Below, one piece after another: positions 4,677-6,539 of a DNA stretch of 6,539 nucleotides. The stretch lies in contig JADFTG010000068.1 of NCBI GenBank assembly GCA_022560365.1, positions 1 to 6,539 of the forward strand, written 5' to 3'. Every line of letters starts with the position of its first letter. Position 1 is the first letter of the stretch. The translations under genes and the position numbers were made by a program. Below the pieces are notes generated by a model that worked only from the letters and a program-made list of their open reading frames with translations, was not told where the DNA came from and searched no databases. This stretch comes from Chloroflexota bacterium. Lineage in GTDB: Bacteria > Chloroflexota > Dehalococcoidia > SM23-28-2 > RBG-16-64-32.

Positions 4677-6362
4677 ATGATCATGCACCGAGCGAAGCTG
4701 CGCCCACTCCTCACGTGCGCCGTGCTCATCGCTCTCTCAGGGATCGCCTTCGCCTGCCGATCCGGCGAGCCGCCACCTTCCGGCACAACGCTTGAGGAGA
4801 CGCTGGGCGTGGACGGCGAGGGCAACTTCGTGGCTGCCCAAGGCGAACCGTACACCGTCCGCACAGAGCTCATACAGGCGCAGAGCGACCGCAAGAACCG
4901 CCGCCTCTCGCTCGTCGTCTTCCACCAGCTTTCCGACTTCGGAATCGTTGATGAGGAATCGCCCCTGCGCAGCGAATGGCTCGAAGGCTGCGACTCGACG
5001 GTCCACGACGGCGCCTTCCGGCCACAGGAGTCGCTCAGCCTCCACGTCGCCGAGGCGCTGATCGCCCAGGCGAACGTCGTCGACCGCAGCCCCGTCACTC
5101 GTGCCCCCGTCGATTTCGCGATCCACACGGGCAGCGCCGTCGACAACGCTCAGTTCAACGAGCTGCGGTGGTTCCTCGACCTTATGGACGGCGTACCGGT
5201 CGATCCGGAGAGCGGTGCCGTCGGCTACCAGGGCGTGCAGATCGAGTCGCCGGCCGAGGCCTACAGCGACCTGCTGGCGCTCGCGCAAGAGGCGTTTATT
5301 CCGGCCGGGCTCAACTACCCCTGGTACGCCGTCGCCGGGAACCACGACGCCCTCAGCCAGGGCAACTTTCCGATCACCGACGGCGCGGACCAGGTCGCCA
5401 CCGGAGCGCAGAAGATATTCTCGCTTGGCCCGGCCGCCGTCGCGCAGGCCTGCGCCACAGGCTCGATCTTCGGGCCCGGCCCGTCCGCGGAGCTCATGAA
5501 CGATCCTGAGACGACGATCCGCGGCGTGGGCGCTGACAAGAACCGGCGCTTGCTGTCGCGCTCGGAGTGGATCCGCGAGCACCTCAAGACAGAGACGGAG
5601 CCGGGGCCGTTGGGACACGGCTTCACGTTGGAGATGGCGGAAGAGGGCCGCGCCTACTACAGCTTCGAGGAGGGCGGCGTCGTCTTCATCGTCCTCGACT
5701 CGGCCAACCCGACCGGCTTCCCGTCCGGAAGCCTCGATCGAGCGCAGTACGAATGGCTTGAGTCGCAGCTGACGGCGCAGAGCAGCATCTATTCCGCCAG
5801 CGACGGCCAGTTCGTCACCACAGAGAACACCGACCGCCTCATCGTGATCGTTAGCCACCACCCGTCTGCCGTCATGACGAACCCCTATCCCGGGGCCGAC
5901 GGCTCGCCGCGTGTCCTCGGCGAAGAAGTAGAGGAGCTCGTTGGCCGCTACCCGAACGTGATCCTCTGGCTGGCGGGTCACACCGGGCGTAACAGCATCT
6001 CGGCGAAGCCCGGCGCCGCCGGCGGAGGCTACTGGGAAGTGACGACGGCCGGCGCGCTCGACTTCCCGATGCAGGGCCGCCTGGTAGAGATCGTCGATAA
6101 CCGCGACGGCACGCTCTCCATCTTCACGACGATGTACGACCTGGCGACGACGGTGAACCCGGGTGACGCCGAAGACGGGACGCCGGAAGACGGACTGAAC
6201 CAGCGGCTCCTCGCCGGCGTCGCCCGCCAGCTCGCCTTCCGCGATCCGCAGCTCGACCTGGCGGGCCCCGGCCTGGCCCCGAGCGACCGCAACGCCGAGC
6301 TCCTCGTGCCGACGCCCTTTGACCCGGTCACGCTGCCGCCGCCCACCGAGATCCGCTTCTAG
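4677..6362 (+). CDS. Exported metallophosphoesterase-like protein (PPA1498/TIGR03767-like), with degenerate metal motifs
   Basis: This is a 561-residue calcineurin-fold phosphoesterase-like protein. The N-terminus is a basic and hydrophobic signal sequence ending in GIAFAC (Cys27), an imperfect lipobox, so it is exported and perhaps lipid-anchored. Calcineurin-fold blocks are separated by long inserts: HQLSDFGIVDEES (Asp87), RPQESLSLHVAEALI, IHTGSAVDNAQFNELRWFLD (149-168), YQGVQ, WYAVAGNHDALSQGN (GNHD 221-224), VVFIVLDS, IVIVSHHPS (393-397) and LAGHTGRN (434-438). The order and spacing recall the TIGR03767 family. Three ligand positions differ from the superfamily consensus: DxH reads DFG, GDxxD reads GSAVD (Ser153), and GHxH reads GHTG (Gly437). 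GNHD and SHH are intact. Activity and substrate are therefore uncertain. Start choice is weak: TTG 4638, ATG 4647 and ATG 4683 are alternatives. I favour 4677 or 4683 because the divergent promoter occupies the upstream DNA and they give a compact signal peptide. Confidence 0.85.
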   Translation: MIMHRAKLRPLLTCAVLIALSGIAFACRSGEPPPSGTTLEETLGVDGEGNFVAAQGEPYTVRTELIQAQSDRKNRRLSLVVFHQLSDFGIVDEESPLRSEWLEGCDSTVHDGAFRPQESLSLHVAEALIAQANVVDRSPVTRAPVDFAIHTGSAVDNAQFNELRWFLDLMDGVPVDPESGAVGYQGVQIESPAEAYSDLLALAQEAFIPAGLNYPWYAVAGNHDALSQGNFPITDGADQVATGAQKIFSLGPAAVAQACATGSIFGPGPSAELMNDPETTIRGVGADKNRRLLSRSEWIREHLKTETEPGPLGHGFTLEMAEEGRAYYSFEEGGVVFIVLDSANPTGFPSGSLDRAQYEWLESQLTAQSSIYSASDGQFVTTENTDRLIVIVSHHPSAVMTNPYPGADGSPRVLGEEVEELVGRYPNVILWLAGHTGRNSISAKPGAAGGGYWEVTTAGALDFPMQGRLVEIVDNRDGTLSIFTTMYDLATTVNPGDAEDGTPEDGLNQRLLAGVARQLAFRDPQLDLAGPGLAPSDRNAELLVPTPFDPVTLPPPTEIRF

Positions 6363-6400
6363 TGAGCAGCGAGTGAAGGGAGGCGGAGGTGTCGCCAGGC

Positions 6401-6419
6401 TCCATCTGCCAGCGATGGA
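6401..6419. repeat. Short hairpin downstream of the phosphoesterase gene
   Basis: TCCATC-TGCCAGC-GATGGA is a perfect 6-bp stem 39 bp after the stop codon. No T-run follows. It may help end the transcript, but the evidence is only positional. Confidence 0.25.
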
Positions 6420-6442
6420 AGCCGCTCTTGGCCTAGGCTGTT

Positions 6443-6484
6443 GCAGCGTGGCCTGTCTGCCAGCCGTTGAGCGAGCGACGCTGC
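6443..6484. repeat. 7-bp inverted repeat in the right intergenic region
   Basis: GCAGCGT (6443-6449) and ACGCTGC (6478-6484) are exact reverse complements with 28 bp between. Apart from this, the 6401-6419 hairpin and the LexA box, I see no gene or RNA in 6363-6539. Confidence 0.25.
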
Positions 6485-6518
6485 GGTGGCTTCGTTTCGC
6501 AAAAACGTTATGACGAGA

Positions 6519-6532
6519 CGAACATATGTTCG
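6519..6532. promoter_or_regulatory. LexA (SOS) box
   Basis: CGAACATATGTTCG is a perfect 14-bp palindrome that fits every position of the Gram-positive-type SOS box CGAAC-RNRY-GTTYG recognised by LexA/DinR in Bacillus and mycobacteria. It lies in non-coding DNA 156 bp after the phosphoesterase stop and 7 bp before the window edge. It most likely controls a damage-response gene to the right, outside the window. Promoter hexamers around it could not be assigned with confidence. Confidence 0.8.
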
Positions 6533-6539
6533 GGATCTA

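Noticed and set aside
4737..5981. Long minus-strand open frame opposite the phosphoesterase-like gene
   Set aside because: Antisense to a gene with recognisable phosphoesterase blocks. The translation is Arg/Ala/Val/Asp-rich without motifs.
6319..6513. Small open frame at the right end
   Set aside because: It starts inside the phosphoesterase gene in another frame, shows no ribosome site or recognisable motif, and ends in the promoter region of the LexA box.

Overview
The window is GC-rich bacterial chromosome with tightly packed, mostly single-copy housekeeping and accessory genes. The gene set suggests a high-GC Gram-positive-like or Chloroflexota (Dehalococcoidia-type) bacterium, most likely uncultured: a divergent metallophosphoesterase resembling the actinobacterial PPA1498 (TIGR03767-type) family, an HD-GYP protein, a nitroreductase, a DinB-fold protein, and a perfect B. 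subtilis/actinobacterial-type LexA box at the right end. This assignment is inference; no rRNA or other phylogenetic marker is present.

Left block (1-1700, minus strand): the first 293 codons of a class I glyceraldehyde-3-phosphate dehydrogenase (gap) run off the left edge. Upstream of it, in the same direction, lies an ECF-type sigma factor with no anti-sigma gene beside it. Each has a recognisable promoter of its own. The sigma gene has a leader of about 100 nt with a perfect 9-bp inverted repeat.

Centre (1700-4000, plus strand): a nitroreductase-family flavoprotein is transcribed divergently from the sigma gene. Its stop overlaps the GTG start of a 115-residue protein that looks like only the SAM-like core-binding half of a tyrosine recombinase. 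After a 158-bp gap with repeated ACTAGC words comes a membrane-anchored HD-GYP protein whose HD histidine is replaced by alanine.

Right block (4000-6539): a DinB/DUF664-type protein (minus) converges on the HD-GYP gene and diverges from a large exported metallophosphoesterase-like protein (plus). Several canonical metal-ligand positions of the latter are substituted. The two divergent genes share a gap of under 80 bp carrying a TTGACA promoter for dinB and a possible leaderless start for the phosphoesterase. The last 177 bp contain no gene. They hold two weak inverted repeats and, 7 bp from the edge, the palindrome CGAACATATGTTCG, a LexA/SOS box that probably controls a gene just beyond the window.

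No tRNA, rRNA, CRISPR array, intact mobile element or defence island is visible. I do not see a clearly novel multi-gene system. The most notable signals are two enzymes with altered active-site motifs, the orphan recombinase N-domain, and the LexA box.
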